Shown: positions 21,601 to 34,243 of the stretch, one piece after another
Layout of the letters: each line of letters begins with the position of its first letter
Position numbering within the stretch: position 1 is the stretch's first letter
Assembly (NCBI RefSeq): GCF_963583255.1
Contig: NC_084813.1
Coordinates: 13,688,001-13,752,000 of the forward strand
DNA: 64,000 nt
Direction: 5' to 3'
Origin: Pyrus communis
Taxonomy: Eukaryota > Streptophyta > Magnoliopsida > Rosales > Rosaceae
Position numbers and translations under genes: made by a program
The notes under the pieces: model-generated
Told to the model about the DNA's origin: nothing
Database searches by the model: none
Seen by the model: only the letters and a program-made list of their open reading frames with translations

Positions 21601-23480
21601 TCTAGCACCACATGAGCTAGATACCCCTGACAACCTTTAGACAACAACTTCTTCGCTCGCAAAACCGAAATAACGCCGTGTCTTAGCCCACTCTGCTCAG
21701 CCACAAAAGTAACCTCAGGTAATCCAGGACGGTGAAACATAACTACTTTCCCGTAACAATCAATGTTGGCACGATAGAAATGCAACCAATCTGTGCCCAA
21801 TATCACATCAAAATCGACAATATCTAACGGGATAAGATCAGCGGGCATAACAACACCCTCTACTATCACTGGACATCCTGGGTACATACAATCTACAACA
21901 CATCTCTCTCCTCTAGGCATAGCGAATTCTAAATCGTACCCTAGAGGTGTGGGGCGAGGTTGCGTTACTTGAGCAAATGTATGAGAAATAACGGAATGTG
22001 TAGCTCCACAATCAATTAAGACTCTAGCAAAATAACCAAGAATGTTTAACGTACCCATAATCAAGTCCGGGTTGTTCTGAGCATCCTGCAGGGAAATATT
22101 GTGAATACGCCCCTGGCCCTGCTGTCGTCCGCCGCGACCTCTGCTCGCTTGAACACTGCGACCTTGAGTTCCACGCCCCTAACTGGGCTGACCCAACTGT
22201 CTCGAAGACCCTGCACTACTAGTGGCAATCTCACCCTGCTGATACTGTCCTCCTTGGTACCACTGAGAACCACCCGTTGGAGCTGGAGGATACGGCATGT
22301 AGTTGCTGGGATACGGGGGATAACCACCTTGTGAATACGGGTCCTGGGGGTACTGATATTGTCCCGGAGCATAAGGAACAACATCACCCTGATAGTGATA
22401 GGCACCACCTCTACCTGCTTGACCATAATTACTCGGACCCTGGATTTGCCGAATCGGTGCAGGTGGCGGCATAAAGGTCTGCTGCGGCTTCTGCTGCTGA
22501 CTCTGGGGACAATTCACTGCTCTATGTCCCATCTGTCCACATGTGAAACAACCACCGCTGCTATGCCTGCACTCGCCGAAATGTCGGTTATTACACCTAC
22601 GGCAAAATGGAACTCGGCTTCGGCCACCATCACCTTGTCTCTGGCCTCGAGCACCTCCATAAAACCTACCTCCTCATCCTTGTCCAGAGGCACTGAAACC
22701 ACCACTAGACGAACTCGAACTCGCACCACCCCTTTTGAAGTTCTGAGTTTGGCGAGGCCCAAGCGACACTTGACCTTTCCCTTTGTCATCTTTCTTTTCA
22801 TCACTGTCACTCGACATATTCTCAGAGTCCTCTATCCTCAACAGTATCTCATAGAACTCCTGGTAGGACTCACAGTGAGTAGTAGTCGCCATAGAACGCC
22901 ATCTCTTCCTAGTGCCTAAACGGAAACGACGAAGCATCTCCGCCGGATTACCAGCGACGTCAGGATAGTAACGAGACAAATCAGTGAACTTACGATAATA
23001 CTCGTTAGCCGTCATCTTTCGCTGTTTCAACTCGGTGAATTCCTGTTTCTTACGATCAATATACTCAGGGGGTACAAATCTCCTCTAAAACACATCCTTG
23101 AAAACATTCCAATCAGTCATCTGAGCTGGAGTCAACCTACGAAGTTCCTGCTCCCACCAGGCTGCAGACTCCATCTCCAGAAACCATGAGGTTGTCTCGA
23201 CCCACCTCTCCATAGGAAGGTTCCCCTGGTTATGTAACACACGGAAAGTCTTCTCTATGTGTTCCAACCAACGTTCTGCGCCTTCGTGACCCTCACTACC
23301 TTTAAACTTTTCCAACTTCAGATTATACATAGTCTCCAGATGAGTCCTCTGGGGAGGGCGCATCACTGTCTGAAGGGCTGTAGCAATAACTTCCCCCAAC
23401 TGAGTAAGATCGGGGAAACTAGACTCATCAGAGCGACGTGGTTCCCGACGAGGCGGCATGATTCTGACAGAAGACACCAA
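18671..23480 (-). pseudogene. Chromovirus gag-pol, left unit: three in-frame stops and one frameshift
   Basis: One reading frame runs from 23480 (likely start at the MPPRRE methionine, 23459). Gag carries a capsid region (WLEHIEKTFRVL) and a CCHC zinc knuckle, CFTCGQMGHRAVNC. It is cut by TAG at 23085-23087, TGA at 22674-22676 and TAG at 22179-22181. Pol then continues in the same frame: protease [13 protein letters not shown] (DCGA rather than the common DSGA), reverse transcriptase with FIDD ([13 protein letters not shown]), and RNase H ([15 protein letters not shown]). A small deletion near 19850 shifts the frame inside the integrase zinc finger. Integrase continues to 18671 with the core (ITMDFVYKLP, STAYHPQTDGQSERTIQTLE) and a C-terminal chromodomain (LTILDWKEKVLRNKTVNLVK). 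It cannot produce an intact polyprotein. Confidence 0.93.
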
Positions 23481-23520
23481 CTATTAGAACACTCACAAAG
23501 ACACAGGACTGCCAAACCTA

Positions 23521-23533
23521 GGCTCTGATACCA
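23521..23533 (-). promoter_or_regulatory. Primer binding site (initiator tRNA-Met), left unit
   Basis: In coding orientation the 5' LTR end tgtca is followed after three bases by tggtatcagagcc, complementary to the 3' end of plant initiator tRNA-Met. Confidence 0.88.
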
Positions 23534-23536
23534 AGC

Positions 23537-25564
23537 TGACACACCCCGACCGAGATCAGGGCGTGCTGGCCATCACACGAAGATGACGTAGCCATGTGCG
23601 CGTGCGGAAGCGATTAAGATAGTAATATAAAAATACAAAAAATAAAAAAAACTACTAGCATACAAAGTACTAGTGTATGTGAGACACAATTTCAGAGCAA
23701 GTCTACAGCAGTCAAAAAGGAAAAACGCGACATATATACACCCGAAGGTGACCCTACAATGGTGAATGTCTGTCAGAAATGCCGGGACGCCTTCTGGGAT
23801 AAACCACCGAACTTGCTAGACCACTAGAACCTGGAGGGGCGCAAAAACAAAAGCGTGAGTGGGCAAAAACAAAGTTCTTTGAAAACTCTTTAGCAAAATA
23901 CATTTTAACCCCTCGCCGTAAAACCTGTATACTTCCCAGAAAATGAACATATATACGTATGTATAGGTATGCCAATCATGCTCCACAATATGCCATTCAT
24001 GCTCCAGAATATGCCACAACAGAATCTCATAATCAAATGTAAATGCTCAAGCGTAAATCATATCAATAACATATATCTGGCAGCCGGGAGTCACCTAACG
24101 TGACCTGTACGGCTGCATATAGAGCTCCAATCTCAACTCAATAACTGAATCTGCACACGAGTCGGAACCACCTAACGTGGTCTGTACGACAGGCTGGGTG
24201 TAATATATATATGTATGCTCTAGTGCTACGATCACGTGAAGCTGGGCGATAAATCGCGGGTCACCTACAAGTCGGAACCACCTAATGTGGTCTGTACGAC
24301 AGGCTTGCACCTAACTTGGATCCAAGGCGAGCATGCGGTGCTGGTGAACATACACGTGAAGGCTGTGCCCTGGCCTCGGGCGGGAGCACTAACACCGGGG
24401 GTGCAGATTATGAGCTCTCTAAACATCTCAAACTACTACTGCATAACAACATGAATACCACTTACCTGGCACTTACCTGTGCGTCCACAGCACCAAATAC
24501 ACATATATATATGTATGCCACTACTAATACATGCGATGATGCGTAAACGACATTCATATGATGCATGGCATAAAACAAATAACCTTTTCTATTTAATTTC
24601 TGGGAATATAAATGTATATAGGTATATACGGAAAACAAAAGCCCACTCACTGATAATTAGAAGGGTCGTAGCCCCCCTGCCTCGAGTGTGTACGCTCGTC
24701 CTCGGAATACGAATCACCTATACGCGAAAAAGCTACGAAAACGTTAATTTAAAAGCACATAACCAACTTCTCGTAATAACTTCTCATACATTGCTCAAAT
24801 TGGACAATTGAATATACCAACGTGCTCTACACAACCTCAGGATCACACCCATATTTTTAAAATAATTTTTGGACCACGCACGCGCCCCCACGCGCCGTCC
24901 TAGGCACGGACCTACACGCGGCCACGTGCCATGCACACTGACGGCGTCAACTGACGCCGTCAGGAATATTCCGTTAAACTGACGGAATATTCCGTTAACC
25001 TTAACTGACGCCGTCAACTGCCGTTAGGAATATTCCGTTAAACTTAACGAAATATTCCCCTTTCTTCTCCGGCAAGCCGCCGGCGCCGGAAAACTGGGAA
25101 AAATTCAAACTTAGTTTTCTCCTTCGTTTTTCAACCATTTTTCACGATCTTTATACCAAAATGAAGCTTAGGACTAGTAGAATCACGATAGGCTAGTTTC
25201 AAGGGCTAAAAATCACACGATCATACCTGCAACAACGATCCAAGTTCGGCCAACTTTACATCCAACGATCCCGACATCCAATTTCACCCAACGAACCACT
25301 CCGAGGCTCCTTGGGACCTCACAAACACATCTACAAGCTTAGAAATTCCAAAAACACACTAGTTTAGGTTTGCATGAACAGTGTTCAAATCGGCCATGGT
25401 GATATCGACGTGAAAACGTCAAAGTTCTTACCTGGAAATGGCACCACTGGACTCCTCTCAGCCTCACGAGCACAAGGGTGGTCTTGGTTTCTCGATTGGT
25501 GAAGATTTGAGTATGTTTGTGTGTATGTCCGTGTGTTGAATGAAGAAGAAGAGAGGAACTCGGG

Positions 25565-25598
<34 letters not shown>

Positions 25599-25774
25599 CA
25601 GAGTGACAGAAAGTGAGGGAAAGAGGGAGGGAATCCCGGGAGAAAAAGAAAGGGTATGAGTGTGTGTGGTCCTACAACACCACACCACACAACACTAATG
25701 TGTAAACGAACAAATTAGGGGTAAAATCGTAATTTCCCATGTACGTTTTAATAATCCCGGGACGGGATGTTACA
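23537..25774 (-). repeat. LTR 2 (central, shared by both units)
   Basis: Same length and sequence as LTR 1 except for one difference seen by eye: a at 23583 where LTRs 1 and 3 have g (16424 and 30742). It serves as 5' LTR of the left unit and 3' LTR of the right unit. Confidence 0.95.
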
Positions 25775-25829
25775 ACCTACCCACCTTAATAGAATTTCGT
25801 CCCGAAATTCAATATAACTAAATACACCC

Positions 25830-28800
25830 CTAATGGTCAAAGAACAATCTAGGATACAAATCCCTCATCCTATTTTCTGTCTCCCATGTCGCTTCTTCGA
25901 CTGAATGATTCCTCCATAAAACTTTCACCAAATTCACCGTTTTGTTCCTCAGAACCTTCTCTTTCCAATCTAAGATCGTTAACGGTTCCTCGTCGTACGT
26001 CAAATCTGGATTTATCTCTAACGGTTGAGGAGGTATCACATGCAACGGATCGGCAACATAATGTCGGAGCATAGACACGTGAAAAACGTTATGCACTTTA
26101 GCCAACTCCGGAGGCGACTCCAATCTGTAAGCTACCTCACCAACTCTTTCTGTGACCATGTATGGTCCAATGTACCTGGGACTCAACTTCCCCTTCTTTC
26201 CAAACCGCACAACACCTCTCCACGGTGAAAGCTTCAAAAATACCCAATCTCCGACCTCATACATTCTGTCCGTAGCATGCCGATCTGCTAAACTTTTATG
26301 TCTGTCCTGAGCTGCTTTCAGGTTAGACCTAATTACCTGAACATTTTGAGTAGTCTCCTCGACAATCTCCAGACCTACTAAGACTCTTTCGCCAACCTCT
26401 GACCAACACAACGGAGTGCGACAGGATCTACCATACAAGGCTTCGAATGGCGCCATGCCAATGCTCGAATGGAAACTGTTGTTGTAAGCAAATTCCATCA
26501 AATCTAACCGTTGGTGCCAAACATCACTGAACTGTAACACCGAAGCTCGCAGCATATCTTCCAAGGTCTGAATAGTTCTCTCGGACTGTCCGTCCGTCTG
26601 TGGATGATACGCCGTACTGTAAAGTAGTCTCGCACCCAAAGCTTCCTGAAAAGCTACCCAAAACTTCGATGTGAATCGTGGATCACGATCCGAGACAATA
26701 CTTACAGGGACACCATGGTACTTCACAACCTTTGAGATAAACAATTCTGCTAACCGGCTCAAAGAGTACTTCTCTCTCACTGGAATGAAATGTGCCGACT
26801 TAGTGAGCCGATCAACGATCACCCAAATGCCATCAAAGCCATTATGTGTACGCGGCAACTTGTACACAAAATCCATAGTGATATTTTCCCATTTCCACTC
26901 TGGAACGGGAAGCGGCTGCAACAATCCAAACGGCTTCTTTCTTTCTGCTTTAACCTGGTGACAAACAGCACAACTGCTCACATACTCGGCTATCTCCCTT
27001 TTTATACCCGGCCAATAATAAAATGGTATGATACATTTTAGTTGCCCCTGGGTGCATGGCATAAGCCGAGATATGTGCTTCATCGAGAATTTCCTTCTTC
27101 AAATCCGCATTACTAGGCACGAACATTCTACCCTCTAACATCAACATGCCATCAGAATCACGAACTCTGAGATCTCGCCTCCTTCCTTGATCTCGAGCTC
27201 GAATTAGTTCTTGAATCTGTTCATCAGCTACTTGAGCTTCAAGCACCCGATCAACCAAGATTGGCCTAACTTGAAAATTAGCAAGTAACGCCACTTCTCG
27301 ATCTTCTGCTTCTAACCTTACTCCCGTAGCACGCAAGTCCACCAAAAGAGGAATACGACTAGCGTACAACGCATTGATACGGCCTTGTGACTTCCTGCTA
27401 AGTGCGTCGGCCACTACGTTCGCACGACCAGGGTGATAATCAATCGTGCAATCGTAATCGCTGAGCAACTCCAACCACCTCCGTTGACGAAGATTAAGTT
27501 CCTTCTGGGTGAAGAGATACTGAAGACTCTTGTGATCTGTGAAGATCCTACACTTCTCTCCGTAAAGATAGTGTCTCCACAACTTCAACGCAAAGATGAT
27601 AGCAGCCAACTCCAAATCATGTGTAGGGTAATTCATCTCATGGGGTTTCAACTGCCGCGAAGCATAAGCAATCACCCTACCATGCTGCATCAATACACAT
27701 CCCAGACCATTCAAGGAAGCATCGCTATAAACCTCGAAATCACCACTATCGTCCGAGAGTGCCAAAACAGGTGCATTAGTAAGACAATGCTTCAACTGCT
27801 GGAAACTCTGCTCACACTTATCATTCCACTCAAACTTAACGTCTTTCCTTGTTAACCTCGTCAGTGGCAAGGCAATTACCGAAAAATCCTTAACGAATCT
27901 CCGATAATATCCCGCCAAACCAATGAAACTTCTCACCTCAGTGACGGTTCGTGGTTGCTCCCAACTCTCCACAGCTGCAACCTTCTGAGGATCAACCAGA
28001 ATACCTTGAGCAGAAATGATGTGCCCCAAAAATGCAACTTGATCTAACCAGAACTGGCACTTGTTAAACTTAGCATACAATTGGTGTTCCCTCAACCTTT
28101 TCAACACCAAAGTAAGATGTCGGACATGCTCCGCTTTGGACTTAGAATACACCAGAATATCGTCAATGAAGACAATAACAAATCTATCCAAGTAAGGCTG
28201 GAATACTCGGTTCATTAAATCCATAAAAGCTGCTGGTGCATTCGTCAACCCAAACGGCATAACCAGAAATTCGTAATGACCGTAACAAGTCCTGAACGCC
28301 GTCTTAGGAACATCATCCCTACTAATCTTCAGCTGATAGTACCCAGACCTCAAGTCTATCTTAGAAAATACACAAGCACCTCTCAGCTGATCAAACAAAT
28401 CGTCGATACGAGGCAATGGATAACGGTTTTTAATCGTCACCCGATTCAATTGCCTGTAGTCAATACACAGCCTCAAAGTCCCATCTTTCTTTTTCACAAA
28501 CAACACTGGAGCGCCCCAAGGCGAAGTACTAGGCTGAATAAATCCCTTATCCACTAATTCCTGTAACTGCACTTTCAATTCCCTTAACTCAGCGGGAGCC
28601 ATACGATAAGGAGTTAATGAAATAGGATTAGTACCTGGAAGTAACTCAATAGTGAACTCCACATCTCGATCTGGGGGTAAACCAGGTAAATCCTCAGGAA
28701 AAACATCAGGGAAGTGTCTAACCACTCTCACATCCTCAATTCTGCTAGGAACGGTCTCCTCTAGCACCACATGAGCTAGATACCCCTGACAACCTTTAGA

Positions 28801-30639
28801 CAACAACTTCTTCGCTCGCAAAACCGAAATAACGCCGTGTCTTAGCCCACTCTGCTCAGCCACAAAAGTAACCTCAGGTAATCCAGGACGGTGAAACATA
28901 ACTACTTTCCCGTAACAATCAATGTTGGCACGATAGAAATGCAACCAATCTGTGCCCAATATCACATCAAAATCGACAATATCTAACGGGATAAGATCAG
29001 CGGGCATAACAACACCCTCTACTATCACTGGACATCCTGGGTACATACAATCTACAACACATCTCTCTCCTCTAGGCATAGCGAATTCTAAATCGTACCC
29101 TAGAGGTGTGGGGCGAGGTTGCGTTACTTGAGCAAATGTATGAGAAATAACGGAATGTGTAGCTCCACAATCAATTAAGACTCTAGCAAAATAACCAAGA
29201 ATGTTTAACGTACCCATAATCAAGTCCGGGTTGTTCTGAGCATCCTGCAGGGAAATATTGTGAATACGCCCCTGGCCCTGCTGTCGTCCGCCGCGACCTC
29301 TGCTCGCTTGAACACTGCGACCTTGAGTTCCACGCCCCTAACTGGGCTGACCCAACTGTCTCGAAGACCCTGCACTACTAGTGGCAATCTCACCCTGCTG
29401 ATACTGTCCTCCTTGGTACCACTGAGAACCACCCGTTGGAGCTGGAGGATACGGCATGTAGTTGCTGGGATACGGGGGATAACCACCTTGTGAATACGGG
29501 TCCTGGGGGTACTGATATTGTCCCGGAGCATAAGGAACAACATCACCCTGATAGTGATAGGCACCACCTCTACCTGCTTGACCATAATTACTCGGACCCT
29601 GGATTTGCCGAATCGGTGCAGGTGGCGGCATAAAGGTCTGCTGCGGCTTCTGCTGCTGACTCTGGGGACAATTCACTGCTCTATGTCCCATCTGTCCACA
29701 TGTGAAACAACCACCGCTGCTATGCCTGCACTCGCCGAAATGTCGGTTATTACACCTACGGCAAAATGGAACTCGGCTTCGGCCACCATCACCTTGTCTC
29801 TGGCCTCGAGCACCTCCATAAAACCTACCTCCTCATCCTTGTCCAGAGGCACTGAAACCACCACTAGACGAACTCGAACTCGCACCACCCCTTTTGAAGT
29901 TCTGAGTTTGGCGAGGCCCAAGCGACACTTGACCTTTCCCTTTGTCATCTTTCTTTTCATCACTGTCACTCGACATATTCTCAGAGTCCTCTATCCTCAA
30001 CAGTATCTCATAGAACTCCTGGTAGGACTCACAGTGAGTAGTAGTCGCCATAGAACGCCATCTCTTCCTAGTGCCTAAACGGAAACGACGAAGCATCTCC
30101 GCCGGATTACCAGCGACGTCAGGATAGTAACGAGACAAATCAGTGAACTTACGATAATACTCGTTAGCCGTCATCTTTCGCTGTTTCAACTCGGTGAATT
30201 CCTGTTTCTTACGATCAATATACTCAGGGGGTACAAATCTCCTCTAAAACACATCCTTGAAAACATTCCAATCAGTCATCTGAGCTGGAGTCAACCTACG
30301 AAGTTCCTGCTCCCACCAGGCTGCAGACTCCATCTCCAGAAACCATGAGGTTGTCTCGACCCACCTCTCCATAGGAAGGTTCCCCTGGTTATGTAACACA
30401 CGGAAAGTCTTCTCTATGTGTTCCAACCAACGTTCTGCGCCTTCGTGACCCTCACTACCTTTAAACTTTTCCAACTTCAGATTATACATAGTCTCCAGAT
30501 GAGTCCTCTGGGGAGGGCGCATCACTGTCTGAAGGGCTGTAGCAATAACTTCCCCCAACTGAGTAAGATCGGGGAAACTAGACTCATCAGAGCGACGTGG
30601 TTCCCGACGAGGCGGCATGATTCTGACAGAAGACACCAA
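25830..30639 (-). pseudogene. Chromovirus gag-pol, right unit: same lesions as left unit
   Basis: An apparently identical copy of the left unit displaced by 7159 bp. Stops lie at 30244-30246 (TAG), 29833-29835 (TGA) and 29338-29340 (TAG), with the same frame shift near 27009. Domain order: capsid, CCHC knuckle, protease, reverse transcriptase, RNase H (29223-26950), integrase and chromodomain (27083-25830). Identical lesions mean one unit was copied from the other after inactivation, or both from one defective parent. Antisense ORFs over this region repeat only because the sense sequence does. Confidence 0.93.
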
Positions 30640-30679
30640 CTATTAGAACACTCACAAAGACACAGGACTGCCAAACCTA

Positions 30680-30692
30680 GGCTCTGATACCA
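30680..30692 (-). promoter_or_regulatory. Primer binding site (initiator tRNA-Met), right unit
   Basis: Identical tggtatcagagcc three bases inside LTR 3 in coding orientation. Confidence 0.88.
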
Positions 30693-30695
30693 AGC

Positions 30696-32723
30696 TGACA
30701 CACCCCGACCGAGATCAGGGCGTGCTGGCCATCACACGAAGGTGACGTAGCCATGTGCGCGTGCGGAAGCGATTAAGATAGTAATATAAAAATACAAAAA
30801 ATAAAAAAAACTACTAGCATACAAAGTACTAGTGTATGTGAGACACAATTTCAGAGCAAGTCTACAGCAGTCAAAAAGGAAAAACGCGACATATATACAC
30901 CCGAAGGTGACCCTACAATGGTGAATGTCTGTCAGAAATGCCGGGACGCCTTCTGGGATAAACCACCGAACTTGCTAGACCACTAGAACCTGGAGGGGCG
31001 CAAAAACAAAAGCGTGAGTGGGCAAAAACAAAGTTCTTTGAAAACTCTTTAGCAAAATACATTTTAACCCCTCGCCGTAAAACCTGTATACTTCCCAGAA
31101 AATGAACATATATACGTATGTATAGGTATGCCAATCATGCTCCACAATATGCCATTCATGCTCCAGAATATGCCACAACAGAATCTCATAATCAAATGTA
31201 AATGCTCAAGCGTAAATCATATCAATAACATATATCTGGCAGCCGGGAGTCACCTAACGTGACCTGTACGGCTGCATATAGAGCTCCAATCTCAACTCAA
31301 TAACTGAATCTGCACACGAGTCGGAACCACCTAACGTGGTCTGTACGACAGGCTGGGTGTAATATATATATGTATGCTCTAGTGCTACGATCACGTGAAG
31401 CTGGGCGATAAATCGCGGGTCACCTACAAGTCGGAACCACCTAATGTGGTCTGTACGACAGGCTTGCACCTAACTTGGATCCAAGGCGAGCATGCGGTGC
31501 TGGTGAACATACACGTGAAGGCTGTGCCCTGGCCTCGGGCGGGAGCACTAACACCGGGGGTGCAGATTATGAGCTCTCTAAACATCTCAAACTACTACTG
31601 CATAACAACATGAATACCACTTACCTGGCACTTACCTGTGCGTCCACAGCACCAAATACACATATATATATGTATGCCACTACTAATACATGCGATGATG
31701 CGTAAACGACATTCATATGATGCATGGCATAAAACAAATAACCTTTTCTATTTAATTTCTGGGAATATAAATGTATATAGGTATATACGGAAAACAAAAG
31801 CCCACTCACTGATAATTAGAAGGGTCGTAGCCCCCCTGCCTCGAGTGTGTACGCTCGTCCTCGGAATACGAATCACCTATACGCGAAAAAGCTACGAAAA
31901 CGTTAATTTAAAAGCACATAACCAACTTCTCGTAATAACTTCTCATACATTGCTCAAATTGGACAATTGAATATACCAACGTGCTCTACACAACCTCAGG
32001 ATCACACCCATATTTTTAAAATAATTTTTGGACCACGCACGCGCCCCCACGCGCCGTCCTAGGCACGGACCTACACGCGGCCACGTGCCATGCACACTGA
32101 CGGCGTCAACTGACGCCGTCAGGAATATTCCGTTAAACTGACGGAATATTCCGTTAACCTTAACTGACGCCGTCAACTGCCGTTAGGAATATTCCGTTAA
32201 ACTTAACGAAATATTCCCCTTTCTTCTCCGGCAAGCCGCCGGCGCCGGAAAACTGGGAAAAATTCAAACTTAGTTTTCTCCTTCGTTTTTCAACCATTTT
32301 TCACGATCTTTATACCAAAATGAAGCTTAGGACTAGTAGAATCACGATAGGCTAGTTTCAAGGGCTAAAAATCACACGATCATACCTGCAACAACGATCC
32401 AAGTTCGGCCAACTTTACATCCAACGATCCCGACATCCAATTTCACCCAACGAACCACTCCGAGGCTCCTTGGGACCTCACAAACACATCTACAAGCTTA
32501 GAAATTCCAAAAACACACTAGTTTAGGTTTGCATGAACAGTGTTCAAATCGGCCATGGTGATATCGACGTGAAAACGTCAAAGTTCTTACCTGGAAATGG
32601 CACCACTGGACTCCTCTCAGCCTCACGAGCACAAGGGTGGTCTTGGTTTCTCGATTGGTGAAGATTTGAGTATGTTTGTGTGTATGTCCGTGTGTTGAAT
32701 GAAGAAGAAGAGAGGAACTCGGG

Positions 32724-32757
<34 letters not shown>

Positions 32758-32933
32758 CAGAGTGACAGAAAGTGAGGGAAAGAGGGAGGGAATCCCGGGA
32801 GAAAAAGAAAGGGTATGAGTGTGTGTGGTCCTACAACACCACACCACACAACACTAATGTGTAAACGAACAAATTAGGGGTAAAATCGTAATTTCCCATG
32901 TACGTTTTAATAATCCCGGGACGGGATGTTACA
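30696..32933 (-). repeat. LTR 3 (right, 5' LTR in coding orientation)
   Basis: Matches LTR 1 with no difference noticed. Followed directly by the target duplication atgtc and the remainder of the Harbinger-like host element. Confidence 0.95.
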
Positions 32934-33022
32934 ATGTCACTGTTCATTAAAATATTAATTTTTTAGAGATCTATAGAGCTAAAACAAGCCATCTGACTCT
33001 CCTGCAGTTGGAGATGGCCTTA

Positions 33023-33399
33023 GTAACTTAGCGCCAACATATGCAATGGTTGATACCCGGTTACTATCCTTCTTTTTTATTTTATGTGACGATATACGTA
33101 TTATATACTACGTGTTTGTTAATGTTCATTTGGATTTTGTTAGTCGACAAAAAAATAAATAAATAAAGGTTATTTTGTTCATCTCTTTTTGTGCGTAGTT
33201 AGAAGAGTCATGTTAAAACAGAATTATTGACCAATAAAAAATTTGAATTAAAATTTCTTTTACGATAATATTAGGAAAATTAAAATTTTAAATCAAATGA
33301 TGTGTAACAAATAATAAATTAGTACGTTAATAAACGCTTAACTAATAATCCAGTTATCAACTGTCACATCATTAGTTTACAAATTTAACTTAAAATTTT
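33023..33399. other. AT-rich intergenic sequence
   Basis: No gene, repeat boundary or RNA gene recognised. Composition is strongly AT-biased with several (aaat)n-like runs around 33150. Confidence 0.35.
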
Positions 33400-33595
33400 G
33401 ATCGTCCTAACATTGTCCGGTAGTGTTCCTCTTCACTTCACTTATAAGTGAGATGTTTTATATTCAATTCTCGTCAAATGTAAATTTAAATCATATAATT
33501 GTTAGTCCATTATAAGGCTAAGTCCACATTCCTTCCTCTTAATATAGTCTGCGTAAATAATATCGTTTGTTTTAAAAAAAATCATTACTCATTGT
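33400..33595 (+). repeat. SINE-like remnant
   Basis: Contains cttcacttataagtgagatg, then attcaattctcgtc in the place of a tRNA B-box (ggttcgattc type), a body with ggctaagtccacattc, and a tail tttaaaaaaaatc at about 33572-33584. This matches the layout of a tRNA-derived SINE with an A-rich 3' tail, but no A-box or target duplication could be fixed. The family is recalled, not searched. Confidence 0.35.
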
Positions 33596-34243
33596 TTTAT
33601 TTCACAAATTTAACTGATGGTGCTAACATTAAGAACAAAAGTGCAACGAGCAAAAACTCCTATAACAAAAGTGAACATCCCATAAAGTTAAAACAACATA
33701 AATCAAATCAGTAGTTCTGTTCACACTATAAAACAACGTCAAATCCACATGTTTATGGTGGCAAATTTTCCAAGCGATGGACCACCGGCCACGCGGCAGA
33801 CAACGGCGATCGCGTTCGTACACGATCCGCGACCACCTACCAAAATAAGCGGTTTGGCCGGACAATATCATTGTTGAAGATTTGAAGGTGACGTTCTAAG
33901 ATGTGGTCCTTTCCATATTTACAGCGTGAGGTTTTTGTGGCTTTTTCACTACCATAGGTTTATGCGATAGTAATGGGGTAATTCACATGATTAAAAACCG
34001 ATGTCGCTTAAACTATTGATCACAAGATGATGTGAAAAATATGAATTAGAGACAGAGAGAATGAAATTGAATTACCTTGACAAAAAGAAATTTGGTGAAT
34101 ATATAGAGATGAAATACCCTTTAGAGGAATTGTATTCTTCAAAGAAAGTTACATTTCTCGTTGAATACAGCTGTTCATATTCTTTAGAATTAATTAATTA
34201 AATAAATAAATAATTATATTATTTTCTTTCTTAATTAATTGAC
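33596..34243. other. Intergenic sequence with a short GC-rich patch
   Basis: No gene. 33765-33855 is GC-rich (gaccaccggccacgcggcag region) in an otherwise AT-rich setting. An 80-codon minus-strand ORF (33629-33871) crosses it without recognisable similarity. Confidence 0.3.

Larger units (their letters stand above)
16378..32933 (-). mobile_element. Tekay/Del-like chromovirus array: LTR-internal-LTR-internal-LTR, TSD atgtc
   Basis: Three LTRs of 2238 bp (16378-18615, 23537-25774, 30696-32933) alternate with two internal regions of 4921 bp (18616-23536, 25775-30695), an exact 7159-bp period. The outermost ends are flanked by one matching 5-bp duplication atgtc (16373-16377 and 32934-32938), so the array descends from one insertion. 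Coding is on the minus strand, so the 5' side is at the right. An initiator-tRNA-Met primer site and a polypurine tract are present at each internal region. A chromodomain at the integrase C-terminus puts it among the chromoviruses; LTR length and gag-pol layout suggest Tekay/Del. Confidence 0.95.
14630..33019. mobile_element. PIF/Harbinger-like non-autonomous element, about 1.8 kb before nested insertion
   Basis: The left end (ggccatctttaacc at 14630) and right end (gttggagatggcc ending at 33019) are inverted repeats, and tta flanks both sides (14627-14629 and 33020-33022), the 3-bp duplication typical of PIF/Harbinger. The sequence just left of the nested array (tatgtttggcc... tggccctctgg... 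ttggagacggt) parallels the right end of the Harbinger element at 45246-48935. After removing the 16.56-kb array and one atgtc, about 1.83 kb remains. No transposase was found in it. Confidence 0.7.

Noticed and set aside
20274..22919. Plus-strand ORFs of 90-186 codons over the chromovirus gag-pol
   Set aside because: They are antisense shadows of the coding strand with no domain; their duplication at +7159 follows from the array.
16378..32933. Array regarded as a pure assembly duplication
   Set aside because: It cannot be excluded, but clean outer target duplications, exact LTR junctions and a private base in LTR 2 fit a real recombination product better.
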